Source: Caulobacter soli (GTDB lineage: Bacteria > Pseudomonadota > Alphaproteobacteria > Caulobacterales > Caulobacteraceae). From it: a DNA stretch of 64,000 bases. This document shows positions 53,700-62,186 of this stretch, one piece after another (positions within the stretch are counted from its first letter, which is position 1; every line of letters begins with the position of its first letter). A program made the translations under genes and the position numbers. Under the pieces are notes generated by a model, which did no database searches, was not told where the DNA came from, and worked only from the letters and a program-made list of their open reading frames with translations. The stretch covers positions 434,001 to 498,000 of the forward strand of contig NZ_CP049199.1 of NCBI RefSeq assembly GCF_011045195.1. Direction: 5' to 3'.

Positions 53700-54638
53700 A
53701 TGGCCCGCAAGCCGCCGAAGCTGGCCCTCGGTTCCCAACCCAAGCCGGAGCAGCCCGAGGTCGTCCCCGTGGAGACCGCCATCGACCTGGCTTACCGTCA
53801 TTGGGAAGCCGGCCAGGCCCAGCAGGCGGAGATGCTGTGCCGGCGGGTGCTGGAGGTCTGGCCGGGCCAGGCCGACGTCCTTCACCTGCTGGGCTTGATG
53901 GCCCATGCCTACGGCCAGCATGACGCGGCGGTCGACTATCTGAAGCAGGCCTGCGCCGCGCCCGGCGCGCCGGCGGCCTATTTCAATAATCTCGGCGAGA
54001 TCTGCCGCCAGCTGAACCGCCTGGCGGAGGCGGAGCAGGCCGCCCGTCGGGCCACGGCGCTCGACGAGACCGCCCCCGCCGTCTGGAACAATCTCGGCAT
54101 CATCCTGCAGGAAGCCGGAAACCTCGAGGAAAGCGCGCAATGCCTGCGGCGCGCGCTGGCCCTGGCGCCTGATTTCGCCGAGGGGCACAACAATCTCGGC
54201 AACACCCTGCGCCTGCTGACCCGGCTGGAGGACGCCGCCGACAGCTACCGGCAGGCGATCCGCCTCAATCCTCTCTATACCGACGCGCTCGGCAATCTCG
54301 GCCGCCTGACGGGCGAGCAGGGGCAGCCCGACGAGGGGCTGGTCCTGCTGCGCCGCGCGATCGAGATCGACCCCCACATGGGGGACGCCTACGCCTATGC
54401 CGCGATGCTGGAAGGCGACCGCCAGCGCTGGCCGCAGGCCCTGGGCTGGCTGGAGGCGCTGCGCGACTTCGCCCCCAATCACCCCAGGCTGCCGCTCGGG
54501 CTTTCCAGGGTCCTGCGCGAGCTCGGCCGGCTCGACGAAGCGCTGGCGATGGCCGACGCCGTCCTCGCCGCGGTCCCGGGCCATGCGGCCGCTCTGGAGG
54601 CCCGCGAACTGGCCCTGCGGGCGCGAGCGGCCCGGTGA
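53700..54638 (+). CDS. TPR-repeat protein
   Basis: 312 aa from ATG 53700, no signal peptide. About seven tandem TPR units are visible (IDLAYRHWEAGQAQQAEMLC, FNNLGEICRQLNRLAEAEQA, WNNLGIILQEAGNLEESAQ, HNNLGNTLRLLTRLEDAADS), with conserved Ala/Gly/Leu spacing. It resembles the N-terminal scaffold of SPINDLY/OGT- and FlmG-type glycosyltransferases without the catalytic half. Its stop overlaps the next gene's GTG by four bases, so the two may be halves of a split enzyme or a scaffold and a catalyst. Confidence 0.85.
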   Translation: MARKPPKLALGSQPKPEQPEVVPVETAIDLAYRHWEAGQAQQAEMLCRRVLEVWPGQADVLHLLGLMAHAYGQHDAAVDYLKQACAAPGAPAAYFNNLGEICRQLNRLAEAEQAARRATALDETAPAVWNNLGIILQEAGNLEESAQCLRRALALAPDFAEGHNNLGNTLRLLTRLEDAADSYRQAIRLNPLYTDALGNLGRLTGEQGQPDEGLVLLRRAIEIDPHMGDAYAYAAMLEGDRQRWPQALGWLEALRDFAPNHPRLPLGLSRVLRELGRLDEALAMADAVLAAVPGHAAALEARELALRARAAR

Positions 54639-55777
54639 CGGCCGAGGCCGAGGTGCAGGCCCTGCTGGCGGTGGGACAGCCCGAACAGGCCGAGGCCCGC
54701 GCCCGGCACGCGATCGCCTCGGGCGGCGGCGCCGCCTGTTGGCAGGGGCTGGCCGTGGCGCTGCGTCTCCAGGGGCGTATCGAGGAGGCTCTGAAGGTCT
54801 ACGACCAGTTGGTCGACACCCTGCCCGGCAATCTCACCTTCCGCTTCGAGCGGGGCGAACTGCTGCTGCTGCTGGGCGACTTCGAGCGCGGCTGGCGGGA
54901 CTACCATTACCGCTATGGCATGCCGCATACGGTCCAGCTGGAGCGACGGGTCCAGCGGCCGCGCTGGGACGGGCGGCCGATGCCGGGCCGGACCCTGCTG
55001 ATCCATGACGAACAGGGCTTTGGCGACACCTTCCAGTTCATGCGCATGGTCGCCTGGGCGAAGGACCGTAGCCAGGCCCGCATCGTGCTGCAGATCAACG
55101 CCGACCAGGCCGCCTTCGCCCGGCGCCTCGCCGGGGTGGACGAGATCGTGTTGCGCGAGGCGCTGCCGCCGCCCTTCGACAGCCATTGCGAGATGATGAG
55201 CCTGCCGATGGTCATGGGCCTGCAGCTGGCCGACCTGCCGGGCGCCATCCCCTATCTCCGCGCGGACGCCGGTCGGCTGAAGCGATGGCGCAAGCGGTTG
55301 GCCGGGCTGCCCCGGCCGCTGGTCGGCCTGGTCTGGGCCGGGCGGCCGACCCACCTCAACGACGCCAACCGGTCGCTCGCCCTCTCGGCGCTGGCGCCCC
55401 TGGCCATGCCGGGCGTCACCTTCCTCGCCCTGCAGAAGGGACCGGCGGAGGCGCAGGCGGCCGCGCCGCCGTCCGGCATGCGGATCGAGCGCCTCGGCGA
55501 CGAGATCGCCGATTTCGAGGACACCGCGGCCATACTGAGCCTGGCCGACCTGCTGATCTCGGTCGACAGCGCGCCGGTGCATCTGGCCGGCGCCCTGGGA
55601 CGTCCGGCCTGGGTCATGCTGCCCCGCGTACCCGACTGGCGCTGGCTGCTGGGCCGCGACGACTCGCCCTGGTATCCGAGCTTGCGCCTGTTCCGCCAGC
55701 CGGCGCGCGGCGACTGGGCTTCGGTCACGACCAAGGTCGCCGCCGCGCTCGAGGGCATGGCCCGACCGCCGCGCTGA
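54635..55777 (+). CDS. TPR-glycosyltransferase (GT9/FlmG-like)
   Basis: 380 aa. About 1-90 form two or three TPR units, about 100-380 a GT-B-like transferase: LLIHDEQGFGDTFQFMRM, VGLVWAGRPTHLNDANRS, LSLADLLISVDSAPVHLAGA and ALGRPAWVMLPRVPDWRWLL. SVDSAPVHLAGALG is the nucleotide-sugar site of heptosyltransferase-like GT9 enzymes and FlmG-type protein glycosyltransferases. Cytoplasmic. GTG 54635 overlaps the TPR gene. Genes of this type next to surface proteins often glycosylate them; the autotransporter passenger at 49854 is rich in Ser, Thr and Asn. Donor sugar unknown. Confidence 0.87.
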   Translation: MTAEAEVQALLAVGQPEQAEARARHAIASGGGAACWQGLAVALRLQGRIEEALKVYDQLVDTLPGNLTFRFERGELLLLLGDFERGWRDYHYRYGMPHTVQLERRVQRPRWDGRPMPGRTLLIHDEQGFGDTFQFMRMVAWAKDRSQARIVLQINADQAAFARRLAGVDEIVLREALPPPFDSHCEMMSLPMVMGLQLADLPGAIPYLRADAGRLKRWRKRLAGLPRPLVGLVWAGRPTHLNDANRSLALSALAPLAMPGVTFLALQKGPAEAQAAAPPSGMRIERLGDEIADFEDTAAILSLADLLISVDSAPVHLAGALGRPAWVMLPRVPDWRWLLGRDDSPWYPSLRLFRQPARGDWASVTTKVAAALEGMARPPR

Positions 55778-55868
55778 TCGCCGGCGCGCCGCGCACGCAA
55801 AGCCTTTGTGGGCAACGGGACTTCGCGACGGCTAAGGCCGTCCGCGAACATCTATGACCAGGGGGTGG

Positions 55869-55958
<90 letters not shown>

Positions 55959-56097
55959 AGGGGGTCTTCAGGGGCCGCCCGGAGGCGTGCCTTGAGTGAG
56001 GGCGGGATACCTAGCGGCGCCGCCCGAAGAGTGCAAGAGCCTGTGACAAGCTTTTATGTCGCGGCGCGCGGTTTCCCGTCCCCGGGCGACGCCGGAG

Positions 56098-56520
56098 CTA
56101 GGCCTTGGGGTAGAGAACCATCTGGGTGCAGCGGAAAAGCGCGATGGTCTTGCCGGTGGCTTCGGCGGTGACCAGCGCGTCCCAGACCTGGGTGTTGCGG
56201 CCGCCGTGGACCAGGGTCGCCTCGCAGGCCACGCCGCCGCCCTCGCGCACCGTGCCCAGGAAGTTGGATTTCAGCTCGATGGTGGTGAAGCCGCTGGCGC
56301 CCTCGGGCAGCGAGACGACGCAGCCATAGCCGCAGGCGCTGTCGGCCAGGGCGATGACGCTGGCGGCGTGCAGGAAGCCGTTGGGAGCCATGTGGTGCTT
56401 GGCCACGGTCATGCGGCCGGTCACGCGGCCATGGACGGCCTGCGTCCATTCCAGGCCCAGCAGGCCCGGCAGGTTGTCGGCCTGGGCGGCGGTCAGTTCG
56501 GCGCTCTTGTCTTCGGCCAT
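56098..56520 (-). CDS. PaaI-family hotdog thioesterase
   Basis: 140 aa hotdog-fold protein. The block NGFLHAASVIALADSACGYG corresponds to the 'HGG..A.L.D.a.g' core of PaaI thioesterases, although the usual Gly-Gly is LHAA here. FTTIELKSNFLGTVREGG and VWDALVTAEATGKTIALFR follow. It hydrolyses acyl- or aryl-CoA thioesters in other systems. ATG 56520; no neighbours suggest a pathway. Confidence 0.88.
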   Translation of the reverse strand: MAEDKSAELTAAQADNLPGLLGLEWTQAVHGRVTGRMTVAKHHMAPNGFLHAASVIALADSACGYGCVVSLPEGASGFTTIELKSNFLGTVREGGGVACEATLVHGGRNTQVWDALVTAEATGKTIALFRCTQMVLYPKA

Positions 56521-56590
56521 GACGATGTCTCCCAGCTTCTTCGCGTGCGAAACATCTACGCGCCGGGATGGGGCGAGGGCAAGTGAGTTT

Positions 56591-57433
56591 TTAAATAGAA
56601 CTGATGTCGACGGGCGCGAAGCGCTTGCCGTCTTCCCCCTCGGGCGGCAGGCGGAAGGCGCGGACGCCCACCTGCAGGGCCGGGGCGGCCAGCGAGTCCG
56701 GCGCGGACGGGGCGCCGGCGCGGCGGGCGACGAAGGCCTGCGCCGAGACGGCGTCGCCGGCGTCGATGTTGCGGGCCTTCTGTTCGGCCACCGTGGCGCT
56801 CCAGGCGTCGATGACGTCGCCCGTCCAGCCGGTCAGGAGGCGGGTTTCGGGCGGCAGGCCCAGCAGTTGGCGGGCGGCGGCGTGCTGGCCGGCGGCGTCG
56901 GCGCCAGGCGCGGCGCTGTCGTCCAGGCCCTGGTCCGGCGGCAGGATGGCCGAACCGGCGAAGACCACGTCGCCGATCTGATAGGCGGTGGCGCCGGGCA
57001 GGCGGCCGGGCAGGGCGATGGCGGTGATCTCGATCCCGCCCATCGGCAAGGCCTCGCCGTCCTGGGCCAGCTTGTCGAAGTCCCAGCCCTCGAGGTCGAC
57101 GCCGTCGCTGCCCAGCACGGGAACCAGGCGCTTGAGGCTTTCGAGCACGGGGGCGCCGATGCAGATCGAGGCGCCGGTCTCGTATTTCAGGTGGCCGGCC
57201 GCCGACAGGTGGTCGGTGTGCAGGCCGGTTTCCAGGATCCAGGTCGGGCCTAGATCCTTGGCGCGCACCTCGGCGATGATCGCGTCGATGAAGCGGGTGC
57301 CGACGGCCTGGGTCAGCGGGTCGTAGTCGAGCACGGGGTCGACGAACGCGCAAAGCAAGGTGGCCGGATCGGCGATCAGATAGGTCACCCGCCCGGTGGC
57401 GGGGTGATGGAAAGCGGTAATTTCCGGCTGCAT
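56591..57433 (-). CDS. Metallo-beta-lactamase-fold protein of the ETHE1/Blh group with degenerate metal site
   Basis: 280 aa. The layout follows persulfide dioxygenase-like MBL proteins: TGRVTYLIADPAT, FVDPVLDYD, WILETGLHTDHLSAAGHL. In active members the motif is THxHxDH; here it is TGLHTDH, Gly70 replacing the first His (H72, D74, H75 remain). The second His of 'PGHTPG' is Arg (LPGRLPGA), the bridging Asp of 'FxGDTLF' is Ser (FAGSAILP), and the C-terminal His region reads LLTGWTGD. Most of the iron ligands are therefore lost. It is a full-length, non-frameshifted gene, so a pseudoenzyme or a changed metal/function is likely. Confidence 0.82.
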   Translation of the reverse strand: MQPEITAFHHPATGRVTYLIADPATLLCAFVDPVLDYDPLTQAVGTRFIDAIIAEVRAKDLGPTWILETGLHTDHLSAAGHLKYETGASICIGAPVLESLKRLVPVLGSDGVDLEGWDFDKLAQDGEALPMGGIEITAIALPGRLPGATAYQIGDVVFAGSAILPPDQGLDDSAAPGADAAGQHAAARQLLGLPPETRLLTGWTGDVIDAWSATVAEQKARNIDAGDAVSAQAFVARRAGAPSAPDSLAAPALQVGVRAFRLPPEGEDGKRFAPVDISSI

Positions 57434-57541
57434 AGATCGGTCCGATGACGCCTCGACGGGGGCACCTTGACCGCAAGCTCTTAAGTATCGGCGAACAAGA
57501 CCAGCGTGATCGCCCGCGAGGCGATTCGTCTCAGGGGAGTC

Positions 57542-58267
57542 TTACGGGCGTTCCGTGGCCGCCGCGCAGCTCTTGTCGCCGCGCATTTGCGTCACCCAGA
57601 CCGGTTCGACATAGCGCTCGCCGTCGCGGAAGCCGGGCGCGCAGCCTTCCGGCGTATCGGACCTGGAGCGCCCGCTACCGCCGCCGCGCATGTCCAGCGA
57701 CAGGGCCAGGGATTGGGACGTGCCGCCGCGGCCGTAGCCGTATCCGCCGCCGTAACCCCCGTAGCCGCCGTATCCGCCGCCATAGCCGCCGTAACCGTAG
57801 CCGCCGCCATGCTTGCCGAAGTCGGTCTGGCTGACGGCGACCCCCAGGGTGCCGGTTTCGCCGATCGGGATCAGGGACGAGACATAGCCGCTGCGATAGC
57901 CGCCGGTGCCGACGCTGACGCCCATCTCGCCGTGGACCTGGCGCTTGCCGTCCTTGTCCAGGGGGAAGCCGTTGACGTCGAGGTCCGCGCGCGGCGCGTA
58001 GTTGATCGGATCGCCTCCGACCGGCGGCGCGTCGGCCATCCAGGCCGAAAGCGGGTCGACGGCGGCGGGCTTGGCGCGTTCGGCCTCGGCGCGGGCCTGG
58101 GCGTCGGCCTTGGCCTGGGCCAGCTCGGCCTCGGTCGGCGGCCGGGTGGCGCGCGCCGCGGCGGTGGTCACGACCTCGTCGTCGGACGAACGGGCGAACG
58201 CCGCGCCGGGGAGGGCCAGCGGCAGGACCAGAAGAGCGGCGGCGAGGGCGATGCGGGACGCGAACAT
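57542..58267 (-). CDS. Secreted Gly/Tyr-rich protein of unknown function
   Basis: 241 aa from ATG 58267 (MFASRIALAAALLVLPLAL), with GGAGG upstream; a longer frame lacks this signal. The mature protein starts with an Ala/Glu helix (AELAQAKADAQARAEAERA), has NYAPRADLDVNGFPLD and MGVSVGTGGYRSGYVSSLIP, then a stretch of about 35 residues made of GGY/GYGG repeats, and a C-terminal half with two Cys. GC-rich tandem codons encode the repeats. No known domain recognised; it may be a surface or envelope structural protein. Confidence 0.6.
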   Translation of the reverse strand: MFASRIALAAALLVLPLALPGAAFARSSDDEVVTTAAARATRPPTEAELAQAKADAQARAEAERAKPAAVDPLSAWMADAPPVGGDPINYAPRADLDVNGFPLDKDGKRQVHGEMGVSVGTGGYRSGYVSSLIPIGETGTLGVAVSQTDFGKHGGGYGYGGYGGGYGGYGGYGGGYGYGRGGTSQSLALSLDMRGGGSGRSRSDTPEGCAPGFRDGERYVEPVWVTQMRGDKSCAAATERP

Positions 58268-58361
58268 GGAAGAAACCTCCGACCCCGCCACATTGGGCCC
58301 GGTCTGTAACCGAATTAGGGCCTGAATGTATCTGGGGTGCAAGGCGAAGCTGGGGATGCGC

Positions 58362-59414
58362 CTACAGCGCTTCAAGGGCCGCTTCCAGCGCCGCCATGTC
58401 GGGCGGCAGGGGCGTTTCGAACCGCAGGGTCTCGCCGGTGATCGGGTGGACGAAGCCCAGCACGGCCGCGTGCAGGGCCTGGCGCGAAAAGCCGATCTCG
58501 GTCAGCGCCGCCTTGACCGGCGCGGCCGGCGCGCCGGCCCCGTAGACCGGGTCGCCCAGGCAGGGGCTGCCCTTGCTGGCCATGTGCACGCGGATCTGGT
58601 GGGTGCGGCCGGTTTCCAGGCGGCAGGCCACCCGCGCGGCCAGGGGCTTGTCGCCGCCGAAGGTCTTCTCGACGCGATAGTGGGTGGTCGCCTCGCGGCC
58701 GCCGGACTTCAACACCGCCATCTTCTTGCGGTCGCCGGGCGAGCGGCCGATCTGGGTGATGATCGTGCCCACCGCCGGCTGCGGCGCGCCGCGCGTCAGG
58801 GCGATGTACATGCGGTCGATATCGTGTTTGGCGAACAGGGCCGACAGGCCCTGGTGGGCCGCGTCGGTCTTGGCCGCCACCATCACGCCCGAGGTTTCCT
58901 TGTCCAGGCGATGGACGATGCCGGGACGGGCCACGCCGCCGATACCCGACAGGCTGGCCCCGCAATGGAACAGCAGGGCGTTGACCAGGGTGCCGCTGTC
59001 GCAGCCCGGGGCGGGGTGGGCGGCCATGCCCGGCGGCTTGTCGATCACGATCAGCCAGGCGTCCTCGTAGAGCACGCTGAGCGGAATGTTCTCCGGCTCG
59101 GGCTCGGCGGCGACCGGCGGCGGCACCCGCACCTCATAGACTCCGGCCGGCGCCTTGGTCTTGCCGTCGGCCATCGGGCGCGGTTCGCGGCCCTCGACGA
59201 CCAGCGACACCTGGCCGGCGGCGATCAGCGCCTGCAGGCGGGCTCGCGACAGGTCCGGCGCGGCCGTAGCCAAGGCCTTGTCCAGCCGCTGGCCGGCCAG
59301 GTCCGCGCCCAGTTCGATCCGCACGACCTCGCCGCCGGCGCCCGGATCTTGGGCGTCCAGGTCCTCGATCTCGTCATCGACGAGCAGGGCGGTCGGGTCG
59401 GGCGGCTGGATCAA
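58362..59414 (-). CDS. RluA/RluD-family pseudouridine synthase
   Basis: 350 aa. The N-terminal S4 domain (about 35-95; GQRLDKALATAAPDLSRARL) is followed by the catalytic domain with VIDKPPGMAAHPAPG and RPGIVHRLDKETSGVMV, where the Asp of RLDKETSG is catalytic; ETGRTHQIRVHMASKGSP is the other signature. It isomerises uridine to pseudouridine in rRNA; with S4 and a RluD-like layout, 23S rRNA helix 69 is the expected target. Start TTG 59414 is the only good candidate before the S4 domain, and its ribosome-binding site is poor. Confidence 0.9.
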   Translation of the reverse strand: MIQPPDPTALLVDDEIEDLDAQDPGAGGEVVRIELGADLAGQRLDKALATAAPDLSRARLQALIAAGQVSLVVEGREPRPMADGKTKAPAGVYEVRVPPPVAAEPEPENIPLSVLYEDAWLIVIDKPPGMAAHPAPGCDSGTLVNALLFHCGASLSGIGGVARPGIVHRLDKETSGVMVAAKTDAAHQGLSALFAKHDIDRMYIALTRGAPQPAVGTIITQIGRSPGDRKKMAVLKSGGREATTHYRVEKTFGGDKPLAARVACRLETGRTHQIRVHMASKGSPCLGDPVYGAGAPAAPVKAALTEIGFSRQALHAAVLGFVHPITGETLRFETPLPPDMAALEAALEAL

Positions 59415-59510
59415 GGGCGTTTCACGGCTCCGTCATGGGGATGTCGTACCGGGGACATCGCCCACGCCTAACGGCTCAGGTTCAAGCCTTGCGTACGAAG
59501 GGGATAGTCG

Positions 59511-62030
59511 ATGCGCGCGATCCGCACCACCTTGCTCATGACGGCCGTCAGCGCCTTCGCGCTCAGCGCCGGTGTCGCCCATGCGGCCGAGCCGGACGCC
59601 GCCGCGCCCGATCAGATCGAGGAACTGCTCGTCACCGCCCAGAAGCGCGAACAGAAGACCCTCGACGTGCCGATCGCCCTGACCGCCTATTCGGGCGGCA
59701 TGCTCGACAAGCTGGGCGTCCAGGAATTCGACCGGCTGTCCAGCTTCGTGCCTGGCTTCCAGGTCCAGAACCAGTCGCCCAACAACCCCGGCTTCGTCAT
59801 GCGCGGCATCACGTCGGACAGCGGCGAGGCCACGGTCGAACCGCGCGTCTCGGTGTTCCAGGACGGCGTGTCGATCTCCAAGTCGCGCGGCTCCTACATC
59901 GAGCTGTTCGACATCCAGCGCATCGAAGTGGCCAAGGGCCCGCAATCGACCCTGTTCGGCCGGGGCGCGCTGATCGGCGCGGTCAACGTCATCCAGAACA
60001 AGGCCGATCCGAAGGCGCTGGACTGGCGCGTGGGCGCGGAGCTGGGCGACCATGGCTACGGCCTGTTCGAGGGCATGGCCAACGTGCCGCTGAGCGACAC
60101 CTTCGCCGTCCGCTTCTCGGGCCGCTACAAGGAGCGCGACGGCGCGGTCGAGAACCTGCTGGGCGGTCGGAACCTGGGTTCGACCGACACCGGCGCGGCC
60201 CGCCTGTCGTTCCGCTGGACCCCGACCGACAAGCTCGACGCCAACCTGATCCTCAACTACGAGGCCGATCATCCGACCGGCACCTCGTTCAAGTCCAACA
60301 GCTTCAACCCCACCGACCCGACCACCGGCCAGGTCCTGGGCGATCGCGATCCCAACAGCGGCGCGGCCCTGCAGGCCGGCCCGGGCTTCAACGGCGGCGC
60401 CCAGCTGGGCCTCAAGCGCTTCGTCCAGGGCGCCACGGCCCTGGTGGACTACAAGTTCAACGACGCCCTGAAGCTGTCGTCGATCACCTCGGCCCGTCAC
60501 TTCCAAAGCAACGAGACGTTCGATCCGGACGGCTTCTCGCTGCCGATGCTGACCTTCGCCGAGGACGCGCGCAGCACGCAGTACAGCCAGGAATTCCGTC
60601 TGAACTGGGACAATGGCGGCCGCTTCAGCGGCTTCGGCGGCGTCAGCTACTTCAACGAGGACGCCCAGACGGCCGTGCCTTCGCAGATCGACGAGCGCTA
60701 CGCCCTGGGCCTGATCACCGGCGCGATGACCAAGCCCAACCCCCAGCCGGCCGCCGTGCTGACCAGCGCGGCGATGCTGCAGGCCGAGGTGGCGGGCCTG
60801 ATGGGGCTCAAGGCCGGCAACCCGCTGCTGGCCTATGTCCCGGGCATCGCCAACAACCTGCATGTCCATCGCGAGAGCTACACCAACTACGGCAAGACCG
60901 AGTCGTTCGACGTCTATGGCGACGGCACCTGGCGCATCAGCGACCAGTTCGAGCTGTCGGCCGGCCTGCGCTACACCCACGACGACAAGTCCAGCGGCTA
61001 CGCCTCCAGCGTCCAGGACCGCTCACTGCTGGGCGCGCTGATCGCCCTGCCGTCGGTGCTGCCGACGCTTTCGCCCACCCAGCAAGTCCAGTTCATCCAG
61101 GCGCTCGCGGCGCCCGGCGCGGCCGGCATCCCGACCTCGGCCGCCTATCCGATCCCGATGTTCGGCATCGTCTCGCAGCCGACCCGCAACAACGGCGACA
61201 TCTTCTCCAAGGACTTCTCCGACGAGGGCCTGACCTGGCGCCTGGTGGGCCGTTACAAGCCGAACGCCGACACCAGCGTCTACGCCTCCTACGCGCGCGG
61301 CCGCCGTCCCGAGGTGATGTCGACCGGTCAGCCGGCGGCGCCGGGCGGCGCGGCCAAGTTCACGCCGGTCGACGCCGAAACGGTCGACTCCTACGAGGTC
61401 GGCGCCAAGACCCGCACCCTGGGCGGTCGCCTGGGCCTGGAAGGCGCGGTCTACGCCTACAACTACGACAACTTCCAGACCACGATCCTGGTCAACACCA
61501 AGCCGACCACCACCAACGCCGGCAAGGCCAAGGCCTATGGCTTCGAAGGCCAGGCGACCTGGCAGGCGGCCTCGTTCGCCGAGCTGTTCGCCACCTACGC
61601 CTACAGCCACGGCCGCTTCGACACCGGCCTCTACGACGGCAACCGCTTCCGCCTCTCGCCGGACAACAAGGCCTCGTTCGGCGCGACCTTCTCGGCCGAG
61701 GCCCTGAACGGCCGGTTCAGCTTCACGCCGCTCTACACCTGGCAATCGAAGGTGTTCTTCTCGGACGACAACGACATCGCCGCCCTGCAGGTCAGCAACC
61801 TGCTGCCCGATACGGCGGTCGACGAGTTCCAGAAGAGCTACGGCCTAGTGGATCTGCGCCTGGAATACCAGCCGTCGTTCGCCAACTGGAAGGTCGGGGC
61901 CTTCGTCACCAACGCCACCGACAAGAAGTACATCAAGGACGCCGGCAACACCGGCGACGCCTTCGGCATCCCGACCTTCATCGCCGGCAACCCGCGCTAT
62001 TACGGCGTGACGTTCTCGCTGCGGCGGTAG
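59511..62030 (+). CDS. TonB-dependent outer-membrane receptor
   Basis: 839 aa. Signal peptide MRAIRTTLLMTAVSAFAL to AHAAEP, TonB box-like region QIEELLVTAQKREQKT, plug with FDIQRIEVAKGPQSTLFGRG and the barrel ending YYGVTFSLRR. This is the 'TAQKREQ' subfamily typical of alphaproteobacteria, often for small lipophilic ligands or siderophores, different from the sugar-type receptors earlier in the window. ATG 59511 follows AAGGGG. It is isolated: no transporter, regulator or enzyme is in the same operon. Confidence 0.92.
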   Translation: MRAIRTTLLMTAVSAFALSAGVAHAAEPDAAAPDQIEELLVTAQKREQKTLDVPIALTAYSGGMLDKLGVQEFDRLSSFVPGFQVQNQSPNNPGFVMRGITSDSGEATVEPRVSVFQDGVSISKSRGSYIELFDIQRIEVAKGPQSTLFGRGALIGAVNVIQNKADPKALDWRVGAELGDHGYGLFEGMANVPLSDTFAVRFSGRYKERDGAVENLLGGRNLGSTDTGAARLSFRWTPTDKLDANLILNYEADHPTGTSFKSNSFNPTDPTTGQVLGDRDPNSGAALQAGPGFNGGAQLGLKRFVQGATALVDYKFNDALKLSSITSARHFQSNETFDPDGFSLPMLTFAEDARSTQYSQEFRLNWDNGGRFSGFGGVSYFNEDAQTAVPSQIDERYALGLITGAMTKPNPQPAAVLTSAAMLQAEVAGLMGLKAGNPLLAYVPGIANNLHVHRESYTNYGKTESFDVYGDGTWRISDQFELSAGLRYTHDDKSSGYASSVQDRSLLGALIALPSVLPTLSPTQQVQFIQALAAPGAAGIPTSAAYPIPMFGIVSQPTRNNGDIFSKDFSDEGLTWRLVGRYKPNADTSVYASYARGRRPEVMSTGQPAAPGGAAKFTPVDAETVDSYEVGAKTRTLGGRLGLEGAVYAYNYDNFQTTILVNTKPTTTNAGKAKAYGFEGQATWQAASFAELFATYAYSHGRFDTGLYDGNRFRLSPDNKASFGATFSAEALNGRFSFTPLYTWQSKVFFSDDNDIAALQVSNLLPDTAVDEFQKSYGLVDLRLEYQPSFANWKVGAFVTNATDKKYIKDAGNTGDAFGIPTFIAGNPRYYGVTFSLRR

Positions 62031-62045
62031 GTCAGCGGGCTTTCG

Positions 62046-62186
62046 CTCCTCCCCCGTGCAACGGGGGAGGGGAACCGCGTAGCGGTGGAGGGGGCGTCCC
62101 CCACTGCAGTGCGGTGGCCGGACGCCCCCTCCGTCACGATGCGTATTCGCATCGCGCCACCTCCCCCGCGATGCGGGTGAGGAGCG
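62046..62186. repeat. Long inverted intergenic repeat, related to that at 870-1108
   Basis: Arms 62046-62098 and about 62122-62186 are imperfect reverse complements: CTCCTCCCCCG...GGGGGAGGGG...GGAGGGGGCGTC against GACGCCCCCTCC...CCACCTCCCCCGCG...GAGGAG. Each arm contains its own hairpin (CCCCCGTGCAACGGGGG; GATGCGTATTCGCATC). The architecture matches the 870-1108 pair (hairpin, GGAGGGG, GCGGTGG, variable tail). It fills the gap between the converging TonB receptor and the ferritin-like gene, and abuts that gene's stop codon. Confidence 0.85.

Noticed and set aside
57718..57805. Short tandem repeats as a CRISPR-like array
   Set aside because: They are in-frame GGY codons of a secreted protein, with no spacer/repeat periodicity.
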